Shown one piece after another: positions 63,803 to 64,000 of a stretch of 64,000 nt of DNA. Source of the stretch: Prosthecobacter debontii (GTDB lineage Bacteria > Verrucomicrobiota > Verrucomicrobiia > Verrucomicrobiales > Verrucomicrobiaceae). The position numbers and the translations under genes were made by a program. The stretch lies in assembly GCF_900167535.1 (NCBI RefSeq), contig NZ_FUYE01000007.1, forward strand, positions 248,001 through 312,000, written 5' to 3'. Every line of letters starts with the position of its first letter. Within the stretch, counting starts at the first letter, position 1. The notes beneath the pieces are model-generated. The model was not told where the DNA came from. It did not search any database and saw only the letters and a program-made list of their open reading frames with translations.

Positions 63803-64000
63803 TCACCAGCCAAAGATGATCGGTCCGGGCACGATTTTGACACCACCGGTACCGAGGGGATTTCCCTTGGTTTCTTCGATGCTTTCCACGACGTTGTTTT
63901 TCAGATTCACCGCCATGCTGCCGGTCTCCACCTTGATGTAAACCACCGTCTGCACCGGGCGGCCTAGGGCATCGATGCTGGTGTTGTATTGGGGGATGCG
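63803..64000 (-). CDS. C-terminal part of a hypothetical protein, cut by the window edge
   Basis: 65 codons and a stop, open to the window end on the minus strand. The last residues (QYNTSIDALGRPVQTVVYIKVETGSM and NNVVESIEETKGNPLG) have ordinary beta-rich protein character. No family can be named from this fragment. Confidence 0.55.
   Translation of the reverse strand, partial: RIPQYNTSIDALGRPVQTVVYIKVETGSMAVNLKNNVVESIEETKGNPLGTGGVKIVPGPIIFGW

Noticed and set aside
1-64000. Recurring GTTAGGC/GCCTAAC heptamer
   Set aside because: I count roughly 11 copies; about 8 are expected by chance for a 7-mer on both strands of 64 kb, and many are in coding DNA.
1-64000. CRISPR arrays, insertion sequences, prophage genes
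   Set aside because: Looked for direct-repeat arrays, transposases, integrases and phage structural genes; found none.

Overview
The window looks like chromosomal DNA of a member of the Verrucomicrobiota, probably Verrucomicrobiaceae-like (Prosthecobacter/Verrucomicrobium relatives). This is an inference from gene content: two large autotransporter-type beta-strand repeat proteins ending in PEP-CTERM tails, two formylglycine sulfatases, a TAT-exported Gfo/Idh/MocA oxidoreductase, an ECF sigma factor followed by a membrane Ser/Thr kinase with a WD40-like sensor, and the shape of the suf locus. Nearly all starts lack a recognisable Shine-Dalgarno sequence. I see no phage, insertion sequence or CRISPR array.

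Layout. 0-7.4 kb: D-threonine-aldolase-like enzyme, sulfatase, PEP-CTERM protein, GYF/AIM24 protein and a secreted helix-hairpin-helix protein. 7.6-11.1 kb: aguB-aguA (agmatine to putrescine), an Rrf2 regulator with a 10-bp inverted repeat over its start, a YezD-like small protein and an M14-like peptidase. 11.3-14.8 kb: second PEP-CTERM protein and a CNNM/CBS membrane protein. 14.8-18.6 kb (minus strand): a lipid-quinone operon made of a YceI protein, a type III polyketide synthase and one polypeptide joining an isoprenylcysteine-methyltransferase-like membrane domain to an FAD monooxygenase. 18.8-29.9 kb (minus strand): the most interesting region, with a TolC/CzcA-type efflux pair lacking an adaptor, followed by DUF3570, ApbE flavin transferase, a TlpA thioredoxin, a DUF4266 mini-lipoprotein and a large secreted Ig-domain protein whose N-terminus carries a DSVAGATS motif resembling ApbE flavinylation sites. 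The leader of the TolC gene is full of hairpins.

30-46 kb: hydrolase, HAD phosphatase, L,D-transpeptidase, cupin, then fur-sufC-x-sufB-y-sufD (iron-sulfur assembly with two small membrane-protein genes inserted), a nuclease-like membrane protein, RNase-H-like protein, IF-1, tRNA-His, rnc, aroC, a GDPD phosphodiesterase, msrA and a sulfatase. 46-54 kb: two exported proteins sharing an ECF-promoter-like motif, followed by the ECF sigma factor and the Ser/Thr kinase. 54-59 kb: phosphodiester glycosidase, DUF3592 protein, lipoprotein, mnmG with two parS-like sites (which suggests closeness to the chromosome origin), and a small operon including a membrane-protein gene without any usual start codon. 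59-64 kb: pdhA, TAT-exported oxidoreductase, secreted protein, ruvA, a non-coding stretch with a MITE-like inverted repeat, and the 3' end of a further gene.

Functions tie together in four units: polyamine synthesis (aguBA), a predicted phenolic-lipid/quinone pathway, an envelope redox/efflux unit built around ApbE, and Fe-S assembly under a Fur-family regulator.
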